A stretch of 64,000 nt of DNA from an uncultured Muribaculaceae bacterium (GCA_910579845.1 CAJTWL010000012.1:6144-70143); one strand, 5' to 3'. Counted from the first letter of the stretch, positions 7,703-16,649 are shown. A program made the numbers and translations. Notes: generated by a model not told the origin, from the letters alone.

Positions 7703-9217
7703 TCATGATTCCGCCACGAGACTTGCAATGAGTTTCGTAAAATCGGCTATATCGCCTGCGACACTTGCCTTTTCAAGAGCGACCATATATTCCCTGCGTT
7801 TCTCCAATGGCACGATTGTCCACGGATAGCCGCCGGATGCAAGCATGGTATTGAGAATGAATCGACCCATACGTCCGTTTCCGTCCATATATGGGTGAAT
7901 AAACACGAATATGAAATGTCCGAGGACGGCTCTTACACGTGCATCTTTCTCGGATGTTATCAGATTAAACAATTCCGGCATGGCATCGGCTACTGCAAGA
8001 GGATTGAGCGGTATGTGTTGCGAACCACGGATATAGACCTGACTTGTGCGATACCCGATAAGATCGGATGCCGTAAGAATACCTGCCGTAACGAAGGGCA
8101 TCCACATCTGACGATACCATCGTGTATGGTCTGCTTTGACTACTTCTCCGGCATTACCGCCCTTAAGTATCTTTTTGACAGAATCTTTGACAGATTGAAA
8201 TGCTTGATAATATCCTCGGGCAACGAGGGCGCTCTTATGTTCCTTGTCCTCATCTTCCGGCTCCCAATTCCCGGACCTGACTTTATCGATAAGTTCTCTT
8301 GAAACTTGATAGCCCTCGATGGATAGGGAGTGATAAGCGTCTTCAAGATATTTCTCATCCACATTTTCAAGATAAGCTTCGCTGTCAACCTGCATTTTAG
8401 ACTTATCCGGGAAATTGGCTATCACTTGATCTCTCATATTCTTCCACATCATTCTTATCCGGGCAACGTATGGGGACATCAACTGTGCTGATTTTATCTC
8501 AACGCCGGTAGAAAATGGGTTTTCCTCCGACACTACATAACCGAAATCTTTCATTGTGGCAAGAATTTCGTCTGCAATTTCCCCTTTGCCAACACTTCTC
8601 AATGCACCGATAATACGCCCTGCTCTGACGGTTGCGCCTTTGTCGGTAAGAATCTTCAGCAGTTCTGTTGCGCTGTCAATCATTGAAAGAGATATGCGAG
8701 CTGACATTGCATCATTGGAATAATACGATGGAGAGGCATACACTAATGCCGATTCAAGACTATAGAGTTGAAGTCCATATTCCGGTTCGGTCACAATATT
8801 TTGCGGGAGGGCTGAATTTAGAGGAAGCATACTGTGTCCATATGGCAGATTGACAATGTTATTACTGGCTTTCGGGGATTTAAGAATCAATTGTGTTGGA
8901 ACCGTTGTCTTTCCTGAATGAAAATCAAGCGACGATTCAGCAGATAGACACCATTTATCACCAAAACGGAAACGGGCATAGGCAATGATGAAATGCCAAT
9001 ACGAAGTATACCATAAGGTCGTGTCTCCCTCACTACCAGGGCGCGATGGAATATACCATCCTTTCATCACTTCCTGCAACCATCCGTTGGCAAGCAGTCG
9101 GTTGAGATGGGTACGCGACAGTTCTTCTGTTCCGCGCAGTATTACGTTGGGATTTTTCTCCTGAATTCTTTTCAATTCTTCAAGCGAATCCGCTAATAGT
9201 TCTTGGATAGTTGCCAT
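7703..9217 (-). CDS. Fic-domain AMPylase fused to an N-terminal AbiEi-like winged-helix domain
   Basis: The 504-residue protein has two parts. Residues 1-230 resemble AbiEi-type antitoxin/regulator domains: a winged-helix start (LSRTHLNRLLANGWLQEVMK) with the GWYIPSRP wing, then a conserved beta/alpha region. Residues 290-504 form a Fic domain with the catalytic loop HPYMDGNGR starting at His441, so all core residues for AMP transfer are present. An inhibitory motif SLSIEG (Ser297, Glu301, Gly302) precedes it, as in class II Fic proteins, so activity is probably restrained in cis. This is a self-contained toxin/regulator fusion. Four 24-bp iterons lie in its 5' leader, suggesting autoregulation. 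The gene lies between two copies of the phoH 3' end, a sign of insertion. The target is unknown. Confidence 0.88.
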   Translation of the reverse strand: MATIQELLADSLEELKRIQEKNPNVILRGTEELSRTHLNRLLANGWLQEVMKGWYIPSRPGSEGDTTLWYTSYWHFIIAYARFRFGDKWCLSAESSLDFHSGKTTVPTQLILKSPKASNNIVNLPYGHSMLPLNSALPQNIVTEPEYGLQLYSLESALVYASPSYYSNDAMSARISLSMIDSATELLKILTDKGATVRAGRIIGALRSVGKGEIADEILATMKDFGYVVSEENPFSTGVEIKSAQLMSPYVARIRMMWKNMRDQVIANFPDKSKMQVDSEAYLENVDEKYLEDAYHSLSIEGYQVSRELIDKVRSGNWEPEDEDKEHKSALVARGYYQAFQSVKDSVKKILKGGNAGEVVKADHTRWYRQMWMPFVTAGILTASDLIGYRTSQVYIRGSQHIPLNPLAVADAMPELFNLITSEKDARVRAVLGHFIFVFIHPYMDGNGRMGRFILNTMLASGGYPWTIVPLEKRREYMVALEKASVAGDIADFTKLIASLVAES

Positions 9218-9260
9218 ATTGTCACGTACTATTCGTAGGATTATTAGTTTTTATTAATAG

Positions 9261-9356
9261 AGCATTACTCGTATTTGTTAACACAGTATCGCTAGTATTT
9301 GTTAATGTAGTGTTGCTCGTATTTGTTAACGTGACATTACTCGTATTTGTTGCAAA
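9261..9356. repeat. Four 24-bp direct repeats (iterons) before the Fic gene
   Basis: The core CTCGTATTTGTTAA or a close variant recurs with its GTATTTGTT starting at 9271, 9295, 9319 and 9343, an exact 24-base period. On the minus strand the unit is TTAACAAATACGAG. The array lies between a minus-strand -7 box (9353-9360) and the Fic start codon, so it would be in the initially transcribed region. The winged-helix domain of the Fic fusion is the obvious candidate ligand. Confidence 0.75.
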
Positions 9357-9360
9357 GATA
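9353..9360 (-). promoter_or_regulatory. -7 box candidate for the Fic gene
   Basis: On the minus strand this reads TATCTTTG, matching the Bacteroidota TAnnTTTG consensus. No good -33 TTTG is seen at the usual spacing. Transcription would start near 9346, giving a leader of about 130 bases that contains the iterons. Confidence 0.4.
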
Positions 9361-9423
9361 ATAAAAACAAATATTAATGAACTCATCTCCTGCGTTTCTC
9401 CTTCCCTCAAAGATGGCGGCTGA

Positions 9424-9618
9424 TGTAAAATGAAGGATGCATAATGCAGGCGCGAAGCGCAATGTAGAATTTAAGATGCATAATTAATGCGCAATGCGTA
9501 TTTTTGTCTTTATCTCGTTATGTCTTTTTGTCTAAATCTTATTGCTCAGCGCATTGCGCACTACGCATTTCTGTCTTTCTGTTTTTCTGTCTAAAACCTT
9601 GAATCTAAGACCTAAAGC
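9424..9618. other. Non-coding spacer between the Fic leader and phoH
   Basis: No gene is visible. It contains T/C-rich runs with recurring GTCTTT/TGTCT and an 11-base inverted pair, TGCGCAATGCG (9488-9498) and CGCATTGCGCA (9550-9560), which could form a long-range stem. No clean terminator can be named. Confidence 0.4.
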
Positions 9619-10587
9619 CTAAATCTCTTTGCCCGTCTCCTCCACAGTTTCCTCTTTCTCCCGTTTCTCGTAAGCGTCGACTATCCGTTGCACAAGAGGA
9701 TGGCGGACTATGTCTTTCTTTTCGTATTCAATTTTGCCTATCCCTTTCACACCACGGAGAATGCGGAGCGCCTGCAGCAGACCGCTCAGCACTGTGCGTG
9801 GAAGGTCGATTTGGGTGGTGTCGCCGGTAACAATCATCTTGCCGTTCATGCCCAGACGTGTGAGAAACATCTTCATCTGGTGGCGGGTGGTGTTCTGTGC
9901 TTCGTCAAGAATGATTATGGCGTCGTTCAGCGTGCGTCCGCGCATGAACGCCAGCGGCGCTATCTGGATGGTCTCTGCCTCCATGTATTCCTTGAGTTTC
10001 TGTTGCGGCAGCATATCCTCCAGCGCGTCATACAGCGGCTGCAGGTACGGGTCTATCTTGTCTTTCATGTCGCCTGGCAGGAAACCGAGTTTCTCGCCAG
10101 CCTCCACCGCCGGGCGCGAAAGGATGATGCGCCGGCATTGTTTGTTCTTCAGCGCTTTCACCGCCAGGGCGATGGCTATGTATGTCTTTCCCGTTCCCGC
10201 CGGTCCGAGGGCAAAGGTAAGGTCGTTTTCCGCAAAACTTTTAACCATTCTTGCCTGATTGGCATTGCGCGGGGCGATAGGCTTGCCGTTCTGTCCGTAG
10301 ATAATCACCCCCTCCGTATTCACCTCTCTGGGAGCCTCGCCACGCACAATGTCTATGATCGCATTCTCTGTAAGCTTGTTGTATTTGGAGGCGTGTTCCT
10401 CGATTGCGTGTATCTTCCTCTCGAATTCTGCGGTTTCGCTTTCCTCTCCGATCACTTTTATCACATTGCCACGGGCGGCCATGCGCAGTTTCGGGAATAG
10501 ATTGCGAATAAGGTTTATGTTTGTATTGTTGACTCCGTAGAATGTCTGCGGGTCTACCTGATCGATGATGATTATGCGTTCTATCAT
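9619..10587 (-). CDS. phoH: PhoH-family ATPase
   Basis: The 322-residue cytoplasmic protein has a small N-terminal KH-like domain (about 1-80) and a P-loop domain with Walker A GPAGTGKT (128-135) and Walker B IIILDEAQN (about 224-232), plus TGDTTQIDLP as sensor region. These are the diagnostic PhoH/PhoL residues. Family members are linked to RNA metabolism and ribosome maturation or quality control; the exact substrate here is unknown. It follows sufB with a 6-base gap and is probably co-transcribed with it. The last 39 bases of its conserved C-terminal region are duplicated at 7337-7375, beyond the Fic gene. Confidence 0.92.
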   Translation of the reverse strand: MIERIIIIDQVDPQTFYGVNNTNINLIRNLFPKLRMAARGNVIKVIGEESETAEFERKIHAIEEHASKYNKLTENAIIDIVRGEAPREVNTEGVIIYGQNGKPIAPRNANQARMVKSFAENDLTFALGPAGTGKTYIAIALAVKALKNKQCRRIILSRPAVEAGEKLGFLPGDMKDKIDPYLQPLYDALEDMLPQQKLKEYMEAETIQIAPLAFMRGRTLNDAIIILDEAQNTTRHQMKMFLTRLGMNGKMIVTGDTTQIDLPRTVLSGLLQALRILRGVKGIGKIEYEKKDIVRHPLVQRIVDAYEKREKEETVEETGKEI

Positions 10588-10593
10588 ATTATC

Positions 10594-12063
10594 TTATCCT
10601 ACTGAATTTTCGAGCGATATCTGCAGAAGCTTCTGTGCTTCGACGGCAAACTCCATCGGCAGTTTGTTCATTACCTCCTTTGCATATCCGCCGACAATCA
10701 GTCCCACAGCCTCCTCTGCCGGAATGCCGCGCTGGCGGCAATAGAACAGTTGCTCCTCGTTTATTTTGGAGGTAGTGGCTTCATGTTCCACTGTGGAGGA
10801 ATTATTGTGCACATCGATGTATGGAAATGTATGGGCACCGCATTTGTCACCCATCAGCAGTGAGTCGCACTGCGTGAAGTTGCGGCAGTTTTCCGCTTTC
10901 TTTGCCACGCGTACGAGTCCGCGGTATGAGTTCTGCGACCTGCCGGCGGAGATTCCCTTGCTGACGATTGTGGAGCGGGAGTTGCGGCCTATATGGATCA
11001 TCTTTGTGCCGGTGTCAGCCTGCTGGTAATTGTTTGTCACAGCCACGGAATAGAATTCTCCTATCGATTCGTCTCCTTTCAGTACGCACGACGGATATTT
11101 CCATGTTATTGCCGATCCGGTCTCAACCTGTGTCCATGAGATCTTCGATCTGAATCCACGACAGAGACCTCTTTTGGTCACGAAGTTATAGATGCCTCCT
11201 TTCCCCTCCTTGTCACCGGCATACCAGTTCTGAACGGTGCTGTATTTGACTTCGGCGCGTTCCTCGCAGATTATCTCCACGATGGCAGCGTGCAGCTGAT
11301 TCTCGTCGCGCATAGGTGCCGTGCAGCCCTCGAGATAGCTTACGTAAGCATCGTCGTCGGCTACAATGAGCGTACGCTCGAACTGTCCGGTGCCGGAAGC
11401 GTTTATGCGGAAATATGTGCTGAGTTCCATGGGACAGCGCACCCCCTTGGGGATGTATACGAAACTGCCGTCCGAGAAGACCGCGGAGTTCAGCGCTGCG
11501 AAATAATTGTCGCGGTATGACACGACTGATCCGAGATATTTGCGTACAAGATCAGGATAGTCTTTAACTGCTTCGGAGAATGAACAGAATATGACACCGA
11601 GTTCGGCGAGTTTCTCACGGTGGGTGGTCTTGACGCTGACCGAATCCATCACAGCATCCACAGCCACGCCGGCAAGTTGTTTCTGTTCCTGTAGGGAGAT
11701 GCCGAGCTTGTCGAAAGTTTTCACCAATTCGGGGTCAACCTCGTCCATGCTCTTTTTCAATTCTTTTTTCTTTGGAGCGGCATAATAGCTTATTGCCTGA
11801 TAATCAATATCCGGTATGTTGAGGTGAGCCCACTTAGGCGGAGCAAGTGTGAGCCAATGGCGGTAGGCGTCAAGACGAAACTTCAGCAGCCATTCAGGTT
11901 CCCTTTTTTTTTCGGAGATGAAACGGATCACATCCTCGTTGAGACCAGGAGGAACAATCTCTGTGTCTATGTCGGATGTGAAACCATATTTATATTCAGA
12001 GTTCGTGACAACGTTGAGGGTTTCCATGGAGCCTTCTGTGCTGTCTGTAACTTTTTCGCTCAT
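10594..12063 (-). CDS. sufB: Fe-S cluster assembly protein SufB
   Basis: SufB is the core scaffold subunit that, with SufC and usually SufD, builds Fe-S clusters in the cytoplasm. The 489-residue protein shows the family pattern: FRLDAYRHW near the N-terminus, the beta-helix core with FIYIPKGVRCP-type sequence (here FVYIPKGVRCPMELSTYFRI), ECTAPMRD-like EGCTAPMRDENQLHAAIVEI, and the C-terminal RQRGIPAEEAVGLIVGG. I start it at the ATG at 12063; an in-frame TTG six codons earlier is less likely. No sufC or sufD lies next to it: the downstream neighbour is phoH and the divergent upstream neighbour is parA. A minus-strand -7 box lies at 12129-12136. Confidence 0.95.
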   Translation of the reverse strand: MSEKVTDSTEGSMETLNVVTNSEYKYGFTSDIDTEIVPPGLNEDVIRFISEKKREPEWLLKFRLDAYRHWLTLAPPKWAHLNIPDIDYQAISYYAAPKKKELKKSMDEVDPELVKTFDKLGISLQEQKQLAGVAVDAVMDSVSVKTTHREKLAELGVIFCSFSEAVKDYPDLVRKYLGSVVSYRDNYFAALNSAVFSDGSFVYIPKGVRCPMELSTYFRINASGTGQFERTLIVADDDAYVSYLEGCTAPMRDENQLHAAIVEIICEERAEVKYSTVQNWYAGDKEGKGGIYNFVTKRGLCRGFRSKISWTQVETGSAITWKYPSCVLKGDESIGEFYSVAVTNNYQQADTGTKMIHIGRNSRSTIVSKGISAGRSQNSYRGLVRVAKKAENCRNFTQCDSLLMGDKCGAHTFPYIDVHNNSSTVEHEATTSKINEEQLFYCRQRGIPAEEAVGLIVGGYAKEVMNKLPMEFAVEAQKLLQISLENSVG

Positions 12064-12128
12064 AGTTGTGAAATTTTTCAACTTCTTCTATAGATGGGAA
12101 TGTATATTCAATACTTATAGATATTACG

Positions 12129-12136
12129 CAAATTTA
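12129..12136 (-). promoter_or_regulatory. -7 box candidate for sufB-phoH
   Basis: The minus strand reads TAAATTTG, a full match to TAnnTTTG, 66 bases before the sufB ATG. No clear -33 element is seen. Confidence 0.45.
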
Positions 12137-12199
12137 ACAAAAAAAGTTCTTTTAACGGAGATTAAGATTTGAGTATTCGGTTTTGAGGGGATTTTTTCG

Positions 12200-12207
12200 T
12201 ATTTTTG
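12200..12207 (+). promoter_or_regulatory. -7 box candidate for parA
   Basis: TATTTTTG matches TAnnTTTG and ends 20 bases before the parA ATG. A TTTTG at 12181-12185 could be a -33 element but the 14-base spacing is short. Confidence 0.45.
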
Positions 12208-12227
12208 CAAAATAAAGACTCAAAAAA

Positions 12228-13004
12228 ATGGGCAAAATCATAGCTATAGCCAATCAGAAGGGTGGCGTGGGCAAGACCACGACCGCGTTTAATCTGGGAG
12301 CATGTCTCGCTTTGGCAAAGAAGAGAGTGCTTCTTGTAGACGCTGACCCGCAGGCAAATGCCACTTCCGGAATAGGTATGCAACTGGAGGATTCCGACCT
12401 CTCCATTTACGAATGTCTGGTAGATGGAGCGAAAGCATCCGATGCTATAATGCATTCATCTATCGGGAATCTTGACATTATCTGTTCGAGAATTGACCTG
12501 GTAGGTGCCGAGGTGGAGCTGATGAACCGGCGCGAGAGGGAGCGTGTCCTCCAGCGCGTGCTTGCCGATGTGCGCGACGATTACGATTTTATACTGATCG
12601 ACTGTTCGCCGTCGTTGGGAGTGATCACCGTGAATGCGCTGACAGCCGCGGATTCGGTTCTGATTCCAGTGCAGGCGGAATATTTCGCGCTTGAAGGTAT
12701 CTCGCAGCTGCTCAACACCGTGCGTATAATCAAGAGCCGTCTCAGTCCGAATCTGGAGATCGAAGGTTTTCTGCTCACGATGTATGACGCGCGCCTGAAG
12801 CTGGCCAACCGTATCTATGAGGAGCTTCAGGGACATTTCGGCAAGATGGTGTTCGACACGGTGATACCGAGAAACATACGTCTGTCGGAATCTCCGAGTC
12901 ACGGGTTGCCTGCCATTCTCTATGACCCCGATTCGCGCGGAGCCATAGCATATGTGGAGCTGGCAAAGGAACTCATACGCCGCAACAAGGCATCAAAAAA
13001 ATAA
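12228..13004 (+). CDS. parA: Chromosome-partitioning ATPase ParA (Soj)
   Basis: ParA forms ATP-bound dimers on DNA and, with ParB on parS sites, moves replicated origins apart. The 258-residue protein begins with the deviant Walker A KGGVGKTTTA (11-20), followed by VDADPQANATSG and the DCSPSLGVITVNAL segment (Walker B region), all diagnostic of chromosomal Soj/ParA. Its length is typical for the chromosomal form without an N-terminal HTH. parB starts 3 bases after its stop, and the DUF5683 and lytic transglycosylase genes follow, an arrangement I associate with Bacteroidales. No full parS palindrome is seen in the window. Confidence 0.96.
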   Translation: MGKIIAIANQKGGVGKTTTAFNLGACLALAKKRVLLVDADPQANATSGIGMQLEDSDLSIYECLVDGAKASDAIMHSSIGNLDIICSRIDLVGAEVELMNRRERERVLQRVLADVRDDYDFILIDCSPSLGVITVNALTAADSVLIPVQAEYFALEGISQLLNTVRIIKSRLSPNLEIEGFLLTMYDARLKLANRIYEELQGHFGKMVFDTVIPRNIRLSESPSHGLPAILYDPDSRGAIAYVELAKELIRRNKASKK

Positions 13005-13007
13005 CTT

Positions 13008-13877
13008 ATGGCATTAAAAAGAAATGCATTGGGTCGGGGACTCGATTCCCTGATATCAATGGGTGATATACGTACCGACGGTTCTTCGGCTATCTCCGAG
13101 ATAGAGGTAAACCGTATTGTACCCAATCCGGACCAGCCCCGCCGCACGTTCGACGAGGAGACACTCGAGGAACTTGCATCCTCGATCAGGGAGCTGGGAG
13201 TGGTACAGCCTCTGACGCTGCGTCTGAGCGAGGATGGCGATTATCAGATCATAGCCGGTGAACGCCGTTGGAGAGCCGCCCGCAAGGCAGGACTCTTTAC
13301 CGTGCCCGCGTATGTGCGCACGGTCTCCGATACGGAGATGACCGAGATGGCTTTGATAGAGAATATCCAGCGTGAAGACCTTAATTCCATAGAGGTGGCT
13401 TTAGGTTTCAAGAAGCTTATAGACACATATCATCTTACGCAGGAACGGCTCTCGGAACGACTCGGCAAGAAACGCGCCACGATTGCCAACCACCTGCGTC
13501 TGTTGCGCCTGCCGGCTGAGATCCAGCTTGGTCTGCGTGACCGCAAGCTCGATATGGGACACGCTCGCGCTATACTCTCTATCGATGATCCGAAGCTGCA
13601 GCTGAAGATTTACCAGCGGATACTCAAGGAGGGTCTCTCGGTTCGTGCCGTAGAGGAGTTGGGCAGAAAACTATCCACCGCTAAACCTGAGGAACCGTCT
13701 GTCCCGAAGGCTTCTCCTGCTCCGGAAATAGAGGCTTTGGAGAAAGATTTCTCCAGTATGTTCTCTATGCCGGTGAAGGTCAAGCGTGCTTCGAACGGCA
13801 AAGGCACAGTGACTCTGAAATTCGATTCGGAGGAGCAGTTCCGTAAACTTATAGATACGTTCAACAAGCTCAAATAA
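13008..13877 (+). CDS. parB: Chromosome-partitioning protein ParB
   Basis: ParB is the CTP-dependent DNA clamp that loads at parS. The 289-residue protein begins with the ParA-stimulating LGRGLDSLI motif, then the ParB/Srx domain with VVQPLTLR and the GERRWRA box (84-90) that binds CTP, ENIQREDLN, and an HTH region (TQERLSERLGKKRATIANHL) that reads parS. A Pro/Ser-rich linker leads to a C-terminal dimerisation domain ending in a basic/hydrophobic helix. It lies 3 bases after parA. Confidence 0.96.
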   Translation: MALKRNALGRGLDSLISMGDIRTDGSSAISEIEVNRIVPNPDQPRRTFDEETLEELASSIRELGVVQPLTLRLSEDGDYQIIAGERRWRAARKAGLFTVPAYVRTVSDTEMTEMALIENIQREDLNSIEVALGFKKLIDTYHLTQERLSERLGKKRATIANHLRLLRLPAEIQLGLRDRKLDMGHARAILSIDDPKLQLKIYQRILKEGLSVRAVEELGRKLSTAKPEEPSVPKASPAPEIEALEKDFSSMFSMPVKVKRASNGKGTVTLKFDSEEQFRKLIDTFNKLK

Positions 13878-13898
13878 GCGTACAGGAGTGTAATCAAG

Positions 13899-14747
13899 AT
13901 GCGCAGACTGTCAAGGTATATTTCAGGCAAGAGATCAGATGGGAACTCCCTTCCGCTAAGCGAGCGGGGACTGCTGACCGTATTGTGTCTGCTCCTTGTT
14001 TTTCCGTTCGGTTGGCTGAACCCTGAGGCAAAAGCTTCCGGGCTGCCTGCCACAGAAGGTGTAAGTTCCCTTTCGGTAGAGGAACCGGAGGAGTTCGAGC
14101 CTCTGCTGAATGCAGAGAAAGGTGTACCGTCTGATTCCACCGTAAACCTGGATGCGGAACTTGTACTTCCGATGCCTGAGAATGTGACTGACTCGCTGCC
14201 GCCTACGGAGGTAGTGGCAAATGATTACCCTTATGGTCTTGACGGGAAGAAAATATTCAATCCGTCACCCACAAGAGCTGTATGGCTGGCGGCGTTATTT
14301 CCGGGTCTGGGGCAGATCTATAACCGGAGATATTGGAAACTGCCGATTGTGGTAGGTGGGTTCATGGGTCTGGCATACGCCACAAACTGGAACAACAACC
14401 AGTATCAGGATTATGTACAGGGTTATCGGGATCTTACCGACAGCGACCCGAACACGAACAGCTATATGGATTTCTTTCCTCCTACGGTGGATGAGAGTCA
14501 GCTTGACAAATCGTGGCTGACACGTACATTCAAAAGCAAGAGAGATTATTTCCGCCGCAACCGCGACTTATGCATCATCTGTGTCGTAGGTCTGTACCTG
14601 ATATGTATGGTCGATGCATATATAGACGCGTCAATGGCACATTTTGATATATCGCCCAATCTGTCGATAGACTGGAATCCGGCTGTGATGATACAGCGCA
14701 ATACCGGCAAACCTGCTTTCGGCATAAATTGGGCATTGAATTTTTAA
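13899..14747 (+). CDS. DUF5683 membrane protein
   Basis: The 282-residue protein has an N-terminal hydrophobic segment (LLTVLCLLLVFPFGWL, about 26-41), an acidic/Pro-rich linker and a C-terminal domain starting near residue 125 with the DUF5683 signature (SPTRAVWLAALFPGLGQIYN followed by RRYWKLPIVVGG) and a further membrane segment near 225-240 (LCIICVVGLYLICMVDAYID). Its biochemical role is unknown. The placement between parB and a lytic transglycosylase gene suggests an envelope function linked to growth. The start is 21 bases after parB. Confidence 0.88.
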   Translation: MRRLSRYISGKRSDGNSLPLSERGLLTVLCLLLVFPFGWLNPEAKASGLPATEGVSSLSVEEPEEFEPLLNAEKGVPSDSTVNLDAELVLPMPENVTDSLPPTEVVANDYPYGLDGKKIFNPSPTRAVWLAALFPGLGQIYNRRYWKLPIVVGGFMGLAYATNWNNNQYQDYVQGYRDLTDSDPNTNSYMDFFPPTVDESQLDKSWLTRTFKSKRDYFRRNRDLCIICVVGLYLICMVDAYIDASMAHFDISPNLSIDWNPAVMIQRNTGKPAFGINWALNF

Positions 14748-14772
14748 ACTGTTTCCAAAATTCCTATCTATT

Positions 14773-16479
14773 ATGAAACCCGCCATATCATTGTTTATAT
14801 TGACTGCCGCCACGCTGTTCGCTAACGGTATGCAGGCTCAGCAGAAGAGTACGGTGCTTGACATCAAATCAAGTCTCACCGACAGCAACGTCGTGTATCC
14901 GGAAACATATGAGTCGAATACCCATAAACTGCTTGAAGGCTGGTATATGAAGAACTATATGGCTCATGATGACAGGTATTCGCGTCTGGGAGACACAAAT
15001 CCGTCGGACGAGGTGGTGAAGGAGAGACTTGCAAAACTGCCGACTGTAATAGAGATGCCGTTCAATTCGGTGGTGCGCGATTACATCGACCGTTATACCA
15101 AGCGCGGCCGTGAGCAGGTTACAGTGATTCTCGGACTCAGCCATTATTATCTCCCCATTTTCGAACAGGCGCTTGAGGAGCGCGGGCTGCCGTTGGAGCT
15201 GAAATATCTCCCGGTCATAGAGTCGGCACTTGATCCCAACGCTGTGTCCAGACATGGAGCCACGGGTCTGTGGCAGTTCATGATAACGACAGCCAAGGGG
15301 ATGGGTCTGGAGGTGAATTCCCTGGTCGATGAACGTCGTGACCCTTATCTGAGTTCAAAAAAAGCGGCACAGTATCTTGCGGATCTGTATGCCACATATA
15401 ACGATTGGAGTCTGGCTATAGCCGCCTATAACTGCGGTCCGGGAGCTGTCAACAAGGCGATACGTCGTGCCGGAGGAGATCCGAGTTCACATGATTTCTG
15501 GTCGATATATAATTATCTGACACCGGAAACACGCGGTTATGTACCGATGTTCATAGCTGCCAACTATGTGATGAACTATTATTCGGAACACAACATAAGT
15601 CCGGTGGTCGCCACAAAGCCGCTTGTTACCGATACTCTGAAAATACAGGACAGAATACACTTCAACCAGATATCCGAGGTTCTTGATATTCCGGTAGAAG
15701 AGCTTCGTGTATTGAATCCGCAGTTCCGCGCCGACGTCATACCGGGGTCGGAGGAGAAGACGTACACACTGATTCTGCCGTCGCAGCAGATTCACGCCTA
15801 TCTTATGAGCGAAGAGGCAATAAAACAGCACGATGCCGAGAAATACGCGAGACGTGAGACTGTGGAGCCGGGAGACCAGTTCATTGGCGCCGGTCGTCAG
15901 GCTGTACAGGATGTGGCGGCAACGGAGATTAAGGATAACGGACAGTCCGCCGTGACCGGGGAGGAGACTGTACCGGTGGCCGCGGCTTCATCCACAAAGG
16001 GTGTCAAGACCGTGACACATAAAGTGCGACCCGGAGAGACATTGGCTTCTATTGCGGAGATATATGCAGTGACTCCACAGGATATAAAGGGTTGGAATTC
16101 ATTACGTCGCAATGCTGTGCGCACAGGGCAGCTGTTGAGAATAAATACCGCGGTGAATGTGGGAGAGGCAGAGCCTATAACCGCAGAGGCTCCCGCTCAG
16201 GCAACTGCAAAGCCGAAAACGACTGCACAGACGTCTAAAACATCCGTTTCTGCCAAACAGAAAGCTAAAGCCAAGCCGGCTGTCACTAACCACAAGATCA
16301 AGAGCGGTGAGAGTCTTAGCAGTATTTCCAAGAAATATGGAGTGAGCATTGCCGAACTGAAGAAGGCAAACGGGATGAAGAACGATAACCTTCGAGCAGG
16401 CGACTCACTGAAGATTCCGGCAAAATCAGGCAACAGCAAAAAATCCTCAACCTCCAAGCGCAAACGCCGCAGAAGATAA
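14773..16479 (+). CDS. MltD-like lytic transglycosylase with two LysM domains
   Basis: The 568-residue protein has a signal peptide (to about residue 22), an SLT-type catalytic domain at about 110-260 and two LysM domains at about 414-457 and 500-547, ending in a basic tail. The catalytic Glu is Glu150 in LPVIESALDPNA, followed by GATGLWQFM and the AIAAYNCGPGAVNKA motif that shape the active site. Such enzymes cleave peptidoglycan non-hydrolytically to 1,6-anhydromuramyl products in the periplasm. It is the last gene of the parAB cluster in this window. A family 1 repeat follows 83 bases after the stop. Confidence 0.93.
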   Translation: MKPAISLFILTAATLFANGMQAQQKSTVLDIKSSLTDSNVVYPETYESNTHKLLEGWYMKNYMAHDDRYSRLGDTNPSDEVVKERLAKLPTVIEMPFNSVVRDYIDRYTKRGREQVTVILGLSHYYLPIFEQALEERGLPLELKYLPVIESALDPNAVSRHGATGLWQFMITTAKGMGLEVNSLVDERRDPYLSSKKAAQYLADLYATYNDWSLAIAAYNCGPGAVNKAIRRAGGDPSSHDFWSIYNYLTPETRGYVPMFIAANYVMNYYSEHNISPVVATKPLVTDTLKIQDRIHFNQISEVLDIPVEELRVLNPQFRADVIPGSEEKTYTLILPSQQIHAYLMSEEAIKQHDAEKYARRETVEPGDQFIGAGRQAVQDVAATEIKDNGQSAVTGEETVPVAAASSTKGVKTVTHKVRPGETLASIAEIYAVTPQDIKGWNSLRRNAVRTGQLLRINTAVNVGEAEPITAEAPAQATAKPKTTAQTSKTSVSAKQKAKAKPAVTNHKIKSGESLSSISKKYGVSIAELKKANGMKNDNLRAGDSLKIPAKSGNSKKSSTSKRKRRRR

Positions 16480-16561
16480 AAAACATTTTTAGAGATTCTC
16501 TTAATACTTGAAGCATCACCCGATAGTCGGTATTTCTTACGATTCAAGCGATACTCGGCGG

Positions 16562-16649
16562 TTGGGAGGAGAGCTTGTCCCCAAGCTCCCGCAAGACTCA
16601 AAGCTTCTAAATTATATTTTGGCGACTTGGGGACAAGTCGCCCTCCCAA
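16562..16649. repeat. Family 1 two-hairpin intergenic repeat, copy 4
   Basis: Outer arms TTGGGAGG (16562-16569) and CCTCCCAA (16642-16649). Hairpin 1 is GAGCTTG-TCCC-CAAGCTC (16571-16588). Hairpin 2 is GGCGACTTG-GGGA-CAAGTCGCC (16621-16642). Hairpin 2 carries the arm type that hairpin 1 has in copies 1 and 5. Confidence 0.85.

Noticed and set aside
9261..9356. Regular repeats considered as a CRISPR array
   Set aside because: The period is 24 bases with conserved cores of about 14 bases and spacers of about 10; far too short for CRISPR, and no cas genes are present.
9222..9410. Minus-strand open frame with TNTSN repeats
   Set aside because: The repeats come from translation of the 24-bp iterons; there is no independent sign of a gene and the region holds the Fic promoter.
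12064..12081. Six-codon extension of sufB
   Set aside because: It would start with TTG; the ATG at 12063 gives a normal SufB N-terminus.
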